A DNA stretch of 64,000 nucleotides from Neptunicoccus cionae. GTDB taxonomy: Bacteria; Pseudomonadota; Alphaproteobacteria; Rhodobacterales; Rhodobacteraceae. Made by a program: the position numbers and the translations under genes. Positions 9,680 to 17,763 of this stretch are shown piece by piece. Within the stretch, counting starts at the first letter, position 1. Every line of letters starts with the position of its first letter. The notes under the pieces are model-generated. The model ran no database searches, was not told the DNA's origin, and saw only the letters and a list, made by a program, of their open reading frames with translations. The stretch lies in assembly GCF_002860325.1 (NCBI RefSeq), contig NZ_PKOJ01000001.1:310001-374000 (forward strand). Direction: 5' to 3'.

Positions 9680-10822
9680 CTACCTGTCATTGATGGCAAA
9701 CCAGACTCCGGGGTCTACAGGCTTGCCGTTATGTCTCAGCTCCATATAGAGCGTTTCTTGCGCGGTTGCGCCAGTGCCATCCGAGGCTTCGACCAGAAAC
9801 TCTTGCGTGGCTGCCTGACTTCCGCCCAGCAATCCCACCGGAGCGCCCTGATCGACGATTTGTCCGGTTTCACCGTATACCTGTTCCATGCCCGCGATCA
9901 CCAGAAGATAGCCGGACTGGGGTTCCAGAATGATCACGTTTCCGTAATCCAGAAAAGCCCCTGAATAGCGGATTGTCGCGGCGACCGGTGCTGTCACCAG
10001 TGCCAGCGGACGCGCCGCAATCACAAGTCCGGGGCGTTTCAATCCGGCCGCGTCCACCTCGTTGAAGCCGCGCAGTTGCGTGCCTTCCACTGGCAGGCGA
10101 AGGGTGCCGCGCATCCGGTCGAACGGGATCGTCGCTGCTGCATCTGTTTCCGGTGGAAGGACACCAATGCTTTGGGCAAAAACTTCAAGCGAAGTGGCGC
10201 TGTCTGCCAGAATTTGTGTCTTTATCGGGTCGTCCGACAGGCGGGTGGGTAGATCGGTGCGATCCGATATCGCCTGACTGAGCGCGACGCGCGCTTCCTG
10301 AACGCCTGCCAGCCCCAAGCGCAGTTTTTCTTCCGCGTTGGTCTGGAGGGTGCGCAATTCCTGTAGCTCTTCCAGCTGGGAGCGCAATTCTTCGGCCTGT
10401 CTTTGCAGGGCCGGCGTGACCTCGGACATCATCATGCCGGATCGGGCAGTGCCAACAGGACCGGTGGGATGGATCAACAGCATGGGCGTGCTGGCGCGTT
10501 CCAGAGTTTGCAGGATTCCCAATAACCGGCTGAGCTGGTCACGGCGGTTTTCAAACTCCAGCCGGATCACCCGTTCGCGGATCGTGGCACCGCGCAGCCC
10601 GTCGCGCATGGCGCTGAGACCTGCTTCATAGGCCCGTACCGTTTCACTCAGAGCCTTAACACGGTCTTTTGCACTTTCGGCTTTGGCAAGATCGCGGGTT
10701 GCAGCGCTGAGCGCTTCAGAGGCGAGTTGAGCTTTCATCACAGGGTCGCCCTGCGCGAGTGCCGGACCACAGCCAAGCGTGGCAGCCAATACTGCCGCTA
10801 GAATTCCGCGCCCTGCTCTCAT
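9680..10822 (-). CDS. EnvC-like murein hydrolase activator (degenerate LytM/M23 domain)
   Basis: A 380-residue periplasmic protein: signal peptide ~1-23, long coiled coil ~30-190 (repeated Leu/Glu/Arg heptads), and a C-terminal LytM/M23 fold ~245-375. The peptidase fold lacks the HxxxD and HxH zinc ligands (around RPGLVIAARPLA and GYLLVIAGME), so it should be inactive as a protease. Like EnvC it would activate cell-wall amidases at division. The start overlaps the gpmI stop by four bases (ATGA), and ctpA follows after 10 bases. Confidence 0.85.
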   Translation of the reverse strand: MRAGRGILAAVLAATLGCGPALAQGDPVMKAQLASEALSAATRDLAKAESAKDRVKALSETVRAYEAGLSAMRDGLRGATIRERVIRLEFENRRDQLSRLLGILQTLERASTPMLLIHPTGPVGTARSGMMMSEVTPALQRQAEELRSQLEELQELRTLQTNAEEKLRLGLAGVQEARVALSQAISDRTDLPTRLSDDPIKTQILADSATSLEVFAQSIGVLPPETDAAATIPFDRMRGTLRLPVEGTQLRGFNEVDAAGLKRPGLVIAARPLALVTAPVAATIRYSGAFLDYGNVIILEPQSGYLLVIAGMEQVYGETGQIVDQGAPVGLLGGSQAATQEFLVEASDGTGATAQETLYMELRHNGKPVDPGVWFAINDR

Positions 10823-12336
10823 GCGTCCAGCAAACTCTTACCTGTCATTTCAGGTGGCTGGTCCAGCCCCATCAGCGCCAGCAGCGTCGGGGCAAGATCG
10901 GCCAACCGACCGTTTGCGCGCAGCTTTGCGCTTTTCGGGCCGCCGATCAAGGCTACAGGCACCGGATTTGTGGTGTGAGCGGTATGTGGCCCGCCGGTTT
11001 CGGGATCAACCATGGTTTCACAATTGCCGTGATCTGCACACAGCAGCATCGCGCCGCCTGCATTTTCAAGCGCCGCCAAAACCTGACCCAACCCCTTATC
11101 CACCGCAGCGCAAGCGGCGGTTGCGGCTTCTATACTGCCGGTATGGCCGACCATATCGGGGTTGGCGTAATTCACGACGATCAGGTGGTATTCACCGGAG
11201 TTGATCGCCCCCACCAGATGCTCTGTCACTTCGGCAGAGGACATTTCCGGCTGCAAATCGTAGGTCGCGACCTTGGGACTGGCGGCAAGATAGCGGTCCT
11301 CGCCGTCTTCGGGGACTTCGACACCGCCGTTCAAAAAGAAGGTCACATGGGGGTATTTTTCGGTTTCTGCAATGCGGAACTGGGACAGGCCCTTTTGCGC
11401 GACCCAAGCGCCGAGTGTGTTTACAATGTCTTCTTCGGGAAAGATGCAATCCACGTAGGCGCTGTGGGCTTTGGAATATTCGGTGAAGCCGCTGACCAGC
11501 GCGAGTTCGGGGCGGGGGCCGGTGTCAAACCCGTCAAAGCCGGGTTGTGCAATTGCCGCAAGGATTTCACGGGCACGGTCGGCGCGGAAGTTCAGGCACA
11601 CCAGAACATCGCCGTCTTCCATACCGGAATAGGATCCGATGACGGCGGGTTTGAAAAATTCGTCCGTGATGTCATCCGCGTAATTTTTTGCGATGACGTC
11701 TTTGGCGCTGGCGAAGGGGGTGCCGGTGCCGTTCACCATCGCGCGATAGGCCAGTTCCACGCGGTCCCAGCGATTATCGCGATCAAGCGCATAATACCGG
11801 CCGGACACCGTGGCAATCGTTGCGCTTTCGGGAAGGGCGGCTTGCAAGGTGGCCAGATATTTATCAGCGGATTGCGGGGCTACGTCACGCCCGTCGGTGA
11901 ACAGGTGCAGCGCAGTTTTCCGGCCAGCTTTGTCCATAATCTGCGCCATCGCGATCATATGGTCCAGATGGCTGTGCACGCCGCCGTCCGAAAGGACACC
12001 ACAGAGATGCACAATGCCGTTGCCCATCGTCATGATGCGCTCCACGGCGGGTTGTTGCGCCAGTTCACCCCGTTTGATGATACCGTTGATCTTGGCCAGA
12101 TCCATTTCCACCACGCGCCCTGCGCCAATGTTCATATGGCCAACTTCGGAATTGCCCATCTGACCTTCCGGCAGGCCCACATCCGGCCCGAACGTTGTTA
12201 GCGTGTTATTCGGACAGTTCCGCATGATGCGATCGAAGTTCGGCGTGTCCGCCAGCGCGACGGCGTTGCCTTCCGTTTCGGGGCGTAGTCCCCAGCCGTC
12301 CAGAATACACAATACAACGGGTTTGATCGGGGACAT
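10819..12336 (-). CDS. gpmI: 2,3-bisphosphoglycerate-independent phosphoglycerate mutase
   Basis: Interconverts 3- and 2-phosphoglycerate using two Mn ions and a phosphoserine intermediate. It is 505 residues, standard length. The alkaline-phosphatase-type core opens VVLCILDGWG; the phospho-Ser is S63 in MGNSEVGH; the C-terminal metal site shows ADHGNCETM and GGPHTAHT. The ATG has AGAGG nine bases upstream. First gene of the five-gene minus-strand run with the EnvC-like gene, ctpA, rppH and the exported protein, so a glycolytic enzyme drives an envelope operon. Confidence 0.97.
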   Translation of the reverse strand: MSPIKPVVLCILDGWGLRPETEGNAVALADTPNFDRIMRNCPNNTLTTFGPDVGLPEGQMGNSEVGHMNIGAGRVVEMDLAKINGIIKRGELAQQPAVERIMTMGNGIVHLCGVLSDGGVHSHLDHMIAMAQIMDKAGRKTALHLFTDGRDVAPQSADKYLATLQAALPESATIATVSGRYYALDRDNRWDRVELAYRAMVNGTGTPFASAKDVIAKNYADDITDEFFKPAVIGSYSGMEDGDVLVCLNFRADRAREILAAIAQPGFDGFDTGPRPELALVSGFTEYSKAHSAYVDCIFPEEDIVNTLGAWVAQKGLSQFRIAETEKYPHVTFFLNGGVEVPEDGEDRYLAASPKVATYDLQPEMSSAEVTEHLVGAINSGEYHLIVVNYANPDMVGHTGSIEAATAACAAVDKGLGQVLAALENAGGAMLLCADHGNCETMVDPETGGPHTAHTTNPVPVALIGGPKSAKLRANGRLADLAPTLLALMGLDQPPEMTGKSLLDA

Positions 12337-12435
12337 CTGCTTACCTCTGGTCGGTTATTGCCTTGGGATGAGCAGATAGCGGTGATCGGCTCGGTTGGCA
12401 AGTTTTCCCAAGGTAGTAAGGGGGGAATCGGCGGT

Positions 12436-12906
12436 TCAGGCCCGATGATAGGGCGCGTTGCCCATGATTGAAGCTGCGCGATAAAGCTGTTCGCTTAACA
12501 TCACACGCACCAGCATATGGGGCCATACCATTTTGCCGAACGACAGGGCGAAATCCGCTTCGGCCCGCAAATCCGGCGCCAGCCCGTCAGCGCCACCGAT
12601 CAGGATCGCCAGATCCTGCGTTCCGGTGTCGCGCCACTGGCCGAGCTTGTCTGAAAAATCCACCGAGCTGAGCAATTTGCCCCGCTCGTCCATGATCATG
12701 GTTGTTGCGCCCTTGGGAATGGCCTTGCGCAACAGTTCTGCTTCGGCGGCCATACCGGCGTTTTTCTTGTCTTCGACTTCGATTACAGAAACAGGACCGA
12801 GCCCCAAAGCGCGGCCCGATTTGTTGAAACGGTCAAGATAATCGGAAATCAAATCCAGTTCGGGCCCTTTGCGCAAGCGCCCGACAGCAATGATATGCAG
12901 CCGCAT
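12436..12906 (-). CDS. rlmH: 23S rRNA pseudouridine-1915 N3-methyltransferase
   Basis: SPOUT-class methyltransferase that modifies pseudouridine 1915 of 23S rRNA on assembled 70S ribosomes. It is 156 residues, normal length, opening MRLHIIAVGRLRKGPE. The SAM-binding trefoil knot shows LAILIGGADGL and LSFGKMVWPHMLVRVMLSEQ, with the C-terminal YHRA. The ATG at 12906 is preceded by an in-frame TTG, which I consider less likely. It follows rsfS by seven bases; this rsfS-rlmH pair is widely conserved. Confidence 0.95.
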   Translation of the reverse strand: MRLHIIAVGRLRKGPELDLISDYLDRFNKSGRALGLGPVSVIEVEDKKNAGMAAEAELLRKAIPKGATTMIMDERGKLLSSVDFSDKLGQWRDTGTQDLAILIGGADGLAPDLRAEADFALSFGKMVWPHMLVRVMLSEQLYRAASIMGNAPYHRA

Positions 12907-12913
12907 CAAGGGC

Positions 12914-13297
12914 TTATTCCGCGTCTTCCGCCACGGGCTGCCACATTTTTTCCAGCTGGTAGAACTCGCGCACTTCCGGGCGGAACAGATGAACGATTAC
13001 GTCCCCTGCGTCGATCAGAACCCAGTCTCCGGCACTTTTGCCTTCGATGCGTGCGCTGATGCCCTTGTTCTGCTTCAGTCGGTCAGCCAGTTTTTCAGCC
13101 ATGGAAACAACCTGACGGGTTGAGCGACCGGAGGCCACAACCATATGGTCGGCAACGGAAGATTTTCCGGCCAGATCCAGTGTCACGATGTCTTCGGCCT
13201 TATCGCCTTGAAGCGAGTTCAGTACCAGATCCAGCATCGACATTGCTGGAATGTTTTCTTCTTTTTCGGCCGCTTGGGGCCCAACACGTTCAACCAG
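12914..13297 (-). CDS. rsfS: ribosomal silencing factor RsfS
   Basis: Binds ribosomal protein uL14 and blocks joining of the 30S and 50S subunits in slow growth. The core KAEDIVTLDLAGKSSVADHM, then ASGRSTRQVVSMAEKLADRL and DAGDVIVHLF, is diagnostic. The start is unclear. I give CTG at 13297, which has a strong GGAGG eight bases upstream and yields 127 residues, the usual size. The nearest ATG (13243) gives a short 109-residue form with a poor ribosome site, and a TTG at 13378 would add 27 residues without homology. Upstream of rlmH. Confidence 0.88.
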   Translation of the reverse strand: MVERVGPQAAEKEENIPAMSMLDLVLNSLQGDKAEDIVTLDLAGKSSVADHMVVASGRSTRQVVSMAEKLADRLKQNKGISARIEGKSAGDWVLIDAGDVIVHLFRPEVREFYQLEKMWQPVAEDAE

Positions 13298-13340
13298 AAC
13301 GATGTCCTCCGAATATACGCCACTCTTCCTCGGGCGCCGA

Positions 13341-13357
13341 GATACCCCAAGGGTATC
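13341..13357. repeat. perfect 7-bp inverted repeat upstream of rsfS
   Basis: GATACCC, three bases, GGGTATC. It lies between the ilvE end and the rsfS start, about 45 bases before the CTG. It could be an operator or a short hairpin in the rsfS leader; no run of T follows on either strand, so it is not a clear terminator. Confidence 0.4.
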
Positions 13358-13399
13358 AGAGCGACCGAGTAGTCTCAAGCGAGAACAGATAGCGTTATT

Positions 13400-14269
13400 T
13401 TAGCTGCGAACCAGTTTTTCGTATTCTTCAGCGATGCTGCGGGTCAGTTCGCCCACTTCAAAGGTGTGTTCGCCGATCTGGCCGACCGGTGTGACCTCTG
13501 CTGCGGTGCCTGTCAGCCAGCACTGCTCGAACCCGTCGAGCTCTTCGGGCATGATGTGGCGCTCTACCACTTCGACACCACGATCTTTCAGCATTCCGAT
13601 AACCGTCTGACGGGTCAGACCATTCAGGAAGCAATCGGGTTTCGGTGTGTGTACGACGCCGTCTTTCACAAAGAAGATGTTCGCGCCTGTTGCCTCGGCC
13701 ACATAGCCGCGGTGGTCGAACATCATGGCATCCGAACAGCCTTTGGCCTCGGCTTCGTGTTTTGCCATGGTGCAGATCATGTAAAGACCGGCGGCTTTCG
13801 CGAAACATGGGATCGTTTCCGGGGAGGGGCGCTTCCAGCGGGAAATATCCAGTTTGGCTCCGACCATTTTGGCATCGCCGTAATAGGCACCCCATTCCCA
13901 GACCGCGATGGCCATGCGGACAGGGTTTCGGGCGGAGGCAACACCCATGTCGTCCCCCGAACCGCGCCAGCAGACAGCACGCACATATGCATCTTTCAGG
14001 CCGCTGGCTTCCAGCGTCTCGTATTTGGCCGCTTCGATTTCATCAACGGTGTAGGGGATCGGGATATCCAGTTCCTTGCCGGAAAACAGCAGGCGTTCGG
14101 AATGTTCGCGGCTTTTGAAGATTTTGCCGTTATAGGCCCGTTCGCCTTCAAAAACAGAGGAAGCGTAGTGCAGGGCGTGGGTCAGAATGTGGACATTTGC
14201 CTCCCGCCAGGGGACGAGTTTTCCGTCCAGCCAAATAGAACCATCACGATCATCATAAGCACCGGCCAT
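13400..14269 (-). CDS. ilvE: branched-chain amino acid aminotransferase
   Basis: PLP enzyme of fold type IV that performs the last step of valine, leucine and isoleucine synthesis from the 2-oxoacids. It is 289 residues. It opens with DGSIWLDGKLVPW and ALHYASSVFEGERAYNG; the PLP Lys is in FAKAAGLYMICTMAKHEA, and the phosphate-cup region is EATGANIFFVKDG and LTGTAAEVTPV. The ATG has GGAGG about eight bases upstream. It is divergent from petP, sharing a 175-bp AT-rich region with an inverted repeat. Confidence 0.95.
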   Translation of the reverse strand: MAGAYDDRDGSIWLDGKLVPWREANVHILTHALHYASSVFEGERAYNGKIFKSREHSERLLFSGKELDIPIPYTVDEIEAAKYETLEASGLKDAYVRAVCWRGSGDDMGVASARNPVRMAIAVWEWGAYYGDAKMVGAKLDISRWKRPSPETIPCFAKAAGLYMICTMAKHEAEAKGCSDAMMFDHRGYVAEATGANIFFVKDGVVHTPKPDCFLNGLTRQTVIGMLKDRGVEVVERHIMPEELDGFEQCWLTGTAAEVTPVGQIGEHTFEVGELTRSIAEEYEKLVRS

Positions 14270-14300
14270 TGCATTTCCTCCACCAGAAGCTGTGTAATTT

Positions 14301-14319
14301 GCGAAAATTTCGTTTTCGC
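14301..14319. promoter_or_regulatory. inverted repeat in the ilvE/petP divergent region
   Basis: GCGAAAA, five bases, TTTTCGC: a perfect 7-bp dyad about 32 bases before ilvE, in an AT-rich promoter region shared with the MarR-type petP. A MarR dimer or another regulator could bind it; this is inference. Confidence 0.4.
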
Positions 14320-14444
14320 GGCAAAATACGACATAATATTACGCCAAAGTCGAAATTTGCTATCATTTGATTCTTGGAAAGTCAATAAGACTGACATAAA
14401 TTGGCGGGTAACGTAAAAATATGTGATCGGATGAAATATCAACC

Positions 14445-14942
14445 ATGCAAGATCGTTTGCAACCCGGCGGGGAAAACCTGCTTTTCCTGACTGATGACCA
14501 GTTGTTGCAGGGCATTGAACTGCTGTTCTTCGCCTATCGCGGATTCACGTCCGATCCTGATCGCATCCTTGAAAATTATACTTATGGCCGCGCCCATCAT
14601 CGCGCGATCCATTTTATTCACCGTCGTCCCGGCACAACTGTAAATGCCTTGCTGGACATCCTCGGGGTGACGAAACAGTCGCTTAACCGTGTGCTGCGCC
14701 AGTTGATTGACGACGGTCTGGTCGAAAGCAAGGTTGGGGTGCGGGACCGGCGCGAACGGCATCTGTATCTGACCCCTGCGGGTCAGGCGCTGGAATCCGA
14801 TCTGTCTTCGACCCAGCGCAAGCGTCTTCGTGCGGCTTATAAAGAGGCCGGACCGGATGCAGTGCACGGTTTTCGCAAAGTTCTCGAAAATATTATGGAC
14901 CCGTCCATGCGTCAGCATGTTAAGAAGCTGGTAAAGGACTGA
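14445..14942 (+). CDS. petP: MarR-family transcriptional regulator PetP
   Basis: A 165-residue winged-helix dimer. The DNA-binding part is ~55-125: TVNALLDILGVTKQSLNRVL is the recognition helix and VRDRRERHLYLTPAG the wing. Its position directly before an OmpR-type response regulator and next to ilvE matches petP-petR of Rhodobacter capsulatus, reported there as needed for photosynthetic and respiratory growth. The stop is six bases before the petR ATG. What it binds in this organism is not shown; the palindrome at 14301-14319 is a candidate site. Confidence 0.85.
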   Translation: MQDRLQPGGENLLFLTDDQLLQGIELLFFAYRGFTSDPDRILENYTYGRAHHRAIHFIHRRPGTTVNALLDILGVTKQSLNRVLRQLIDDGLVESKVGVRDRRERHLYLTPAGQALESDLSSTQRKRLRAAYKEAGPDAVHGFRKVLENIMDPSMRQHVKKLVKD

Positions 14943-14948
14943 TCTTGT

Positions 14949-15656
14949 ATGAACGAACCACTCTCCGACGCCCACATTCTGATCGTTGACGATGACGAAC
15001 GTATTCGCACGCTGTTGCAGAAGTTTCTCTCCCGTAACGGCTATTGGGTGACGGCAGCGCGGGATGCGGCCCATGCGCGGCGTTTGCTGGGTGGGCTGGA
15101 TTTCGATCTCATCGTGCTGGACGTGATGATGCCGGGAGAGGACGGTCTGACCCTGACCCGCAGCCTGCGGGAAACCCTGACAACGCCGATCCTTTTGCTG
15201 ACGGCGAAGGGGGAATCGAGCGAACGGATCATGGGGCTAGAGGCGGGCGCGGATGATTATCTTACCAAACCGTTTGAACCCAAAGAGCTGGTCCTGCGGA
15301 TAAATGCCATCCTGCGCCGTGTGCCGGTTGAACAGGCTGTTGTCGAAGCACCGAAAACCCTGCAATTGGGACCGGTGCGTTATGACGTAACCCGCGGCGA
15401 GTTGTGGGAAGGCGATACGTTGATCCGTCTGACCGCCACCGAAAGCACGCTAATGCGGATATTCTCTGCCAGCCCCCATTCGCCCATCAGCCGCAGCAAG
15501 CTGGTAGAGGATTTAGGCCGGGACAGTGATCAGGCTCAGGAACGGGCCGTAGATGTGCAGATTACCCGCCTGCGGCGCAAGATCGAAGCAGACCCGAAAT
15601 CGCCACGCTATCTGCAGACCGTGCGCGGTGCGGGATACATGCTGGCACCTGACTAG
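14949..15656 (+). CDS. petR: OmpR-family response regulator PetR
   Basis: A 235-residue two-domain regulator. The receiver is ~8-120, with acidic pocket DDDE at 14-17, phospho-acceptor D58 (LIVLDVMMPGEDG) and LTKPFEP carrying the switch Lys. The winged-helix output is ~140-233, with RAVDVQITRLRRKI and TVRGAGYML. No histidine kinase lies beside it; only the MarR protein petP shares the operon, as in Rhodobacter, so the signal source is unclear. Confidence 0.9.
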   Translation: MNEPLSDAHILIVDDDERIRTLLQKFLSRNGYWVTAARDAAHARRLLGGLDFDLIVLDVMMPGEDGLTLTRSLRETLTTPILLLTAKGESSERIMGLEAGADDYLTKPFEPKELVLRINAILRRVPVEQAVVEAPKTLQLGPVRYDVTRGELWEGDTLIRLTATESTLMRIFSASPHSPISRSKLVEDLGRDSDQAQERAVDVQITRLRRKIEADPKSPRYLQTVRGAGYMLAPD

Positions 15657-15689
15657 AATATCTGTCCCGACGGACCGGAGGAGGGTTCA

Positions 15690-16622
15690 ATGACCACCGC
15701 TTTTCTGTCCCACAGTGATTGCCTGTCGCATCACAACCCCGAAGGGCACCCTGAATCCGTAGCGCGTCTTGAGGCCATTCAACAACGGATGTCCGCGCCG
15801 GAATTCGATGGCTTGATGCGGATTGAGGCGCCGCTTTGCAGTGACGAAGATATCTTGCTCGCCCATCCTGCCGCCCATTTGTCTGCGATGAAAGCGGCCT
15901 CCCCTGAAAGCGGCTTTCAGTTTATTGACGGCGACACATCCTTGTCGCCCGGCAGTTTGCAAGCGGCCTGTCGCGCTGTCGGGGCGAACGTAAAAGCCGT
16001 GGATATGGTCCTGTCAGGGCAGGTGCAAAACGCCTTTTGCGCCACAAGACCGCCCGGCCATCACGCAGAACAGCTGCAGGCTATGGGGTTCTGTTTCTTC
16101 GGGAATGTTGTGATCGGCGCAAAACATGCGCTGGAGCGGCACGGGCTGTCCCGCGTTGCGGTTGTGGATTTCGACGTGCATCACGGCAATGGCACGCAGG
16201 ATCTGGTCTGGGATGATCCGCGCACCCTGTTCGCCTCTACCCATCAGATGCCGCTTTACCCCGGAACCGGCTCGGCGTCCGAAACGGGCGCTTCGGGCAA
16301 TGTGGTGAATGTGCCTCTGGTACCTTACGCTGACGGATCGGATCTGCGCGCGGCTTTCGAACAGGAAATCCTGCCAGCCCTTCATCAGCATAAGCCGGAG
16401 ATGGTTTTTATTTCAGCCGGATTTGACGCACACGCCCGTGATCCGCTGGCCAATCTGCATTTCACAGAAGAGGATTTTGCATGGGCCACCCGAGTCCTGT
16501 GTGATTTCGCCAAAGACACCTGTCAGGGACGTGTGGTCTCGACTTTGGAGGGTGGATATGATTTGCAGGCGCTGGCTGCATCCGTTGCAGCCCATGTTGG
16601 CGTTTTGATGGAGCAGACCTAA
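15690..16622 (+). CDS. histone deacetylase family protein (acetyl-amine amidohydrolase)
   Basis: A 310-residue zinc amidohydrolase of the arginase/deacetylase fold. RPPGHHAEQ has the paired catalytic His, VVDFDVHHGNGTQ the Asp and His that bind zinc, and ISAGFDAHARDP the second Asp; LEGGYD closes the site. Bacterial members act on acetylated polyamines, acetoin-pathway proteins or other acetyl-amines. With no polyamine gene near, the substrate is open. The start has GGAGGAGGG upstream. The stop overlaps xseB by one base, making it the first gene of the xseB-ispA-dxs run. Confidence 0.9.
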   Translation: MTTAFLSHSDCLSHHNPEGHPESVARLEAIQQRMSAPEFDGLMRIEAPLCSDEDILLAHPAAHLSAMKAASPESGFQFIDGDTSLSPGSLQAACRAVGANVKAVDMVLSGQVQNAFCATRPPGHHAEQLQAMGFCFFGNVVIGAKHALERHGLSRVAVVDFDVHHGNGTQDLVWDDPRTLFASTHQMPLYPGTGSASETGASGNVVNVPLVPYADGSDLRAAFEQEILPALHQHKPEMVFISAGFDAHARDPLANLHFTEEDFAWATRVLCDFAKDTCQGRVVSTLEGGYDLQALAASVAAHVGVLMEQT

Positions 16623-16861
16623 TGGCGGATACACCGATTTCCGAAATGAGTTTTGAAACCGCAATGGCGGAGCTGGAAAAGGTCGTTGGACAGTTGGAAA
16701 GCAGTCAGGTTGCGCTGGAAGAAAGCATCAAACTTTACGACCGCGGCGCAGAGCTGAAAAAGCATTGCGCGGTGAAGCTGAAGGAAGCGGAAGAGAAAAT
16801 TGCCCAGATCACCCTTGGTGCAGATGGCAACCCCGCCGGTTTGAAGCCTTTCGAAGGTTAA
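16622..16861 (+). CDS. xseB: exodeoxyribonuclease VII small subunit
   Basis: A 79-residue subunit of exonuclease VII, which degrades single-stranded DNA. The family signature is SFETAMAELEKVVGQLESSQ and then LEESIKLYDRGAELKKHC, a two-helix protein that decorates XseA. The length is typical. The ATG overlaps the stop of the deacetylase gene (TAATG). ispA follows after six bases; the xseB-ispA-dxs order is widely conserved. xseA is not in the window. Confidence 0.95.
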   Translation: MADTPISEMSFETAMAELEKVVGQLESSQVALEESIKLYDRGAELKKHCAVKLKEAEEKIAQITLGADGNPAGLKPFEG

Positions 16862-16867
16862 GTTTCC

Positions 16868-17737
16868 GTGGAACGATTTGAACAGAGACTGGCCCGCATT
16901 GCGGCGACCACGGAACAGGCGCTGCGCGATCTGCTTCCGCCCGTCGCCACCAACCCGATTGCCGCCCCGATGCATCACGCCGTTCTGAACGGGGGCAAGC
17001 GGCTGCGGGCCTATCTTGCGGTGGAATCTGCCGCCTTGTTCGGGCTCGATGTGGTGAATACAGCAGCGGCGATAGAGGCGATGCACGCCTATTCGCTTGT
17101 GCATGACGATCTGCCCTGCATGGATGATGATGACCTGCGCCGTGGCAAGCCGACGGTCCACGTGCAATGGGACGAAGCCACCGCTGTGCTGGCCGGAGAT
17201 GCGTTGCAAACACTGGCTTTTGAAATTCTGGCCGATCCGCTGACCTCGGCCAATGCCTCGGTGCGCATCAAACTGGTTGCCGATCTGGCGCGGGCCTCCG
17301 GCGCGAGTGGCATGGTTCTGGGGCAGGTACAGGATATTGCGGCCGAGACCGCGGACGCGCCACTGACACTGGACCAGATCACCGAGTTGCAGGCCAATAA
17401 AACCGGCGCGCTGATCGAATGGTCTGCCTGTTCCGGCGCGACACTGGCGCAGGAAGACGCAGGCCCGCTGGCCGCGTATTCCGCCGCGCTGGGCCGGGCC
17501 TTTCAGATACAGGATGATGTGCTGGACGTGGTCGGAGATGCAAAACTCGCCGGAAAACGCCTGCAAAAGGATGCTGAGGCGGGCAAAGCCACCTTTGTTT
17601 CCATCCTCGGACTTGAAGCCGCGCAACAGCAGGCCAGATCACTGGTAGATCAGGCTTGTGATGCCCTTTCCGTCTATGAATCGCGTGCCGAACCGTTGCG
17701 ACAAGTGGCGCAATTCGTCATAAGCCGCAATTCGTGA
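16868..17737 (+). CDS. ispA: polyprenyl (farnesyl) diphosphate synthase
   Basis: Short-chain trans-prenyltransferase that condenses isopentenyl diphosphate with DMAPP and GPP to give farnesyl diphosphate for quinone, hopanoid and carotenoid precursors. It is 289 residues. GGKRLR binds diphosphate; the first Asp-rich motif is [10 protein letters not shown] (80-89) with the four-residue insertion typical of bacterial type II FPPS; the second is [12 protein letters not shown]. The start is GTG at 16868. The stop overlaps a GTG of the dxs frame. Chain length (C15 versus C20) cannot be settled by eye. Confidence 0.93.
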   Translation: MERFEQRLARIAATTEQALRDLLPPVATNPIAAPMHHAVLNGGKRLRAYLAVESAALFGLDVVNTAAAIEAMHAYSLVHDDLPCMDDDDLRRGKPTVHVQWDEATAVLAGDALQTLAFEILADPLTSANASVRIKLVADLARASGASGMVLGQVQDIAAETADAPLTLDQITELQANKTGALIEWSACSGATLAQEDAGPLAAYSAALGRAFQIQDDVLDVVGDAKLAGKRLQKDAEAGKATFVSILGLEAAQQQARSLVDQACDALSVYESRAEPLRQVAQFVISRNS

Positions 17738-17763
17738 TAAAACGGCCCCAGAAGGAACCCCTT

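Noticed and set aside
16619-17626. 335-codon minus-strand frame
   Set aside because: Antisense to xseB and ispA, both well supported.
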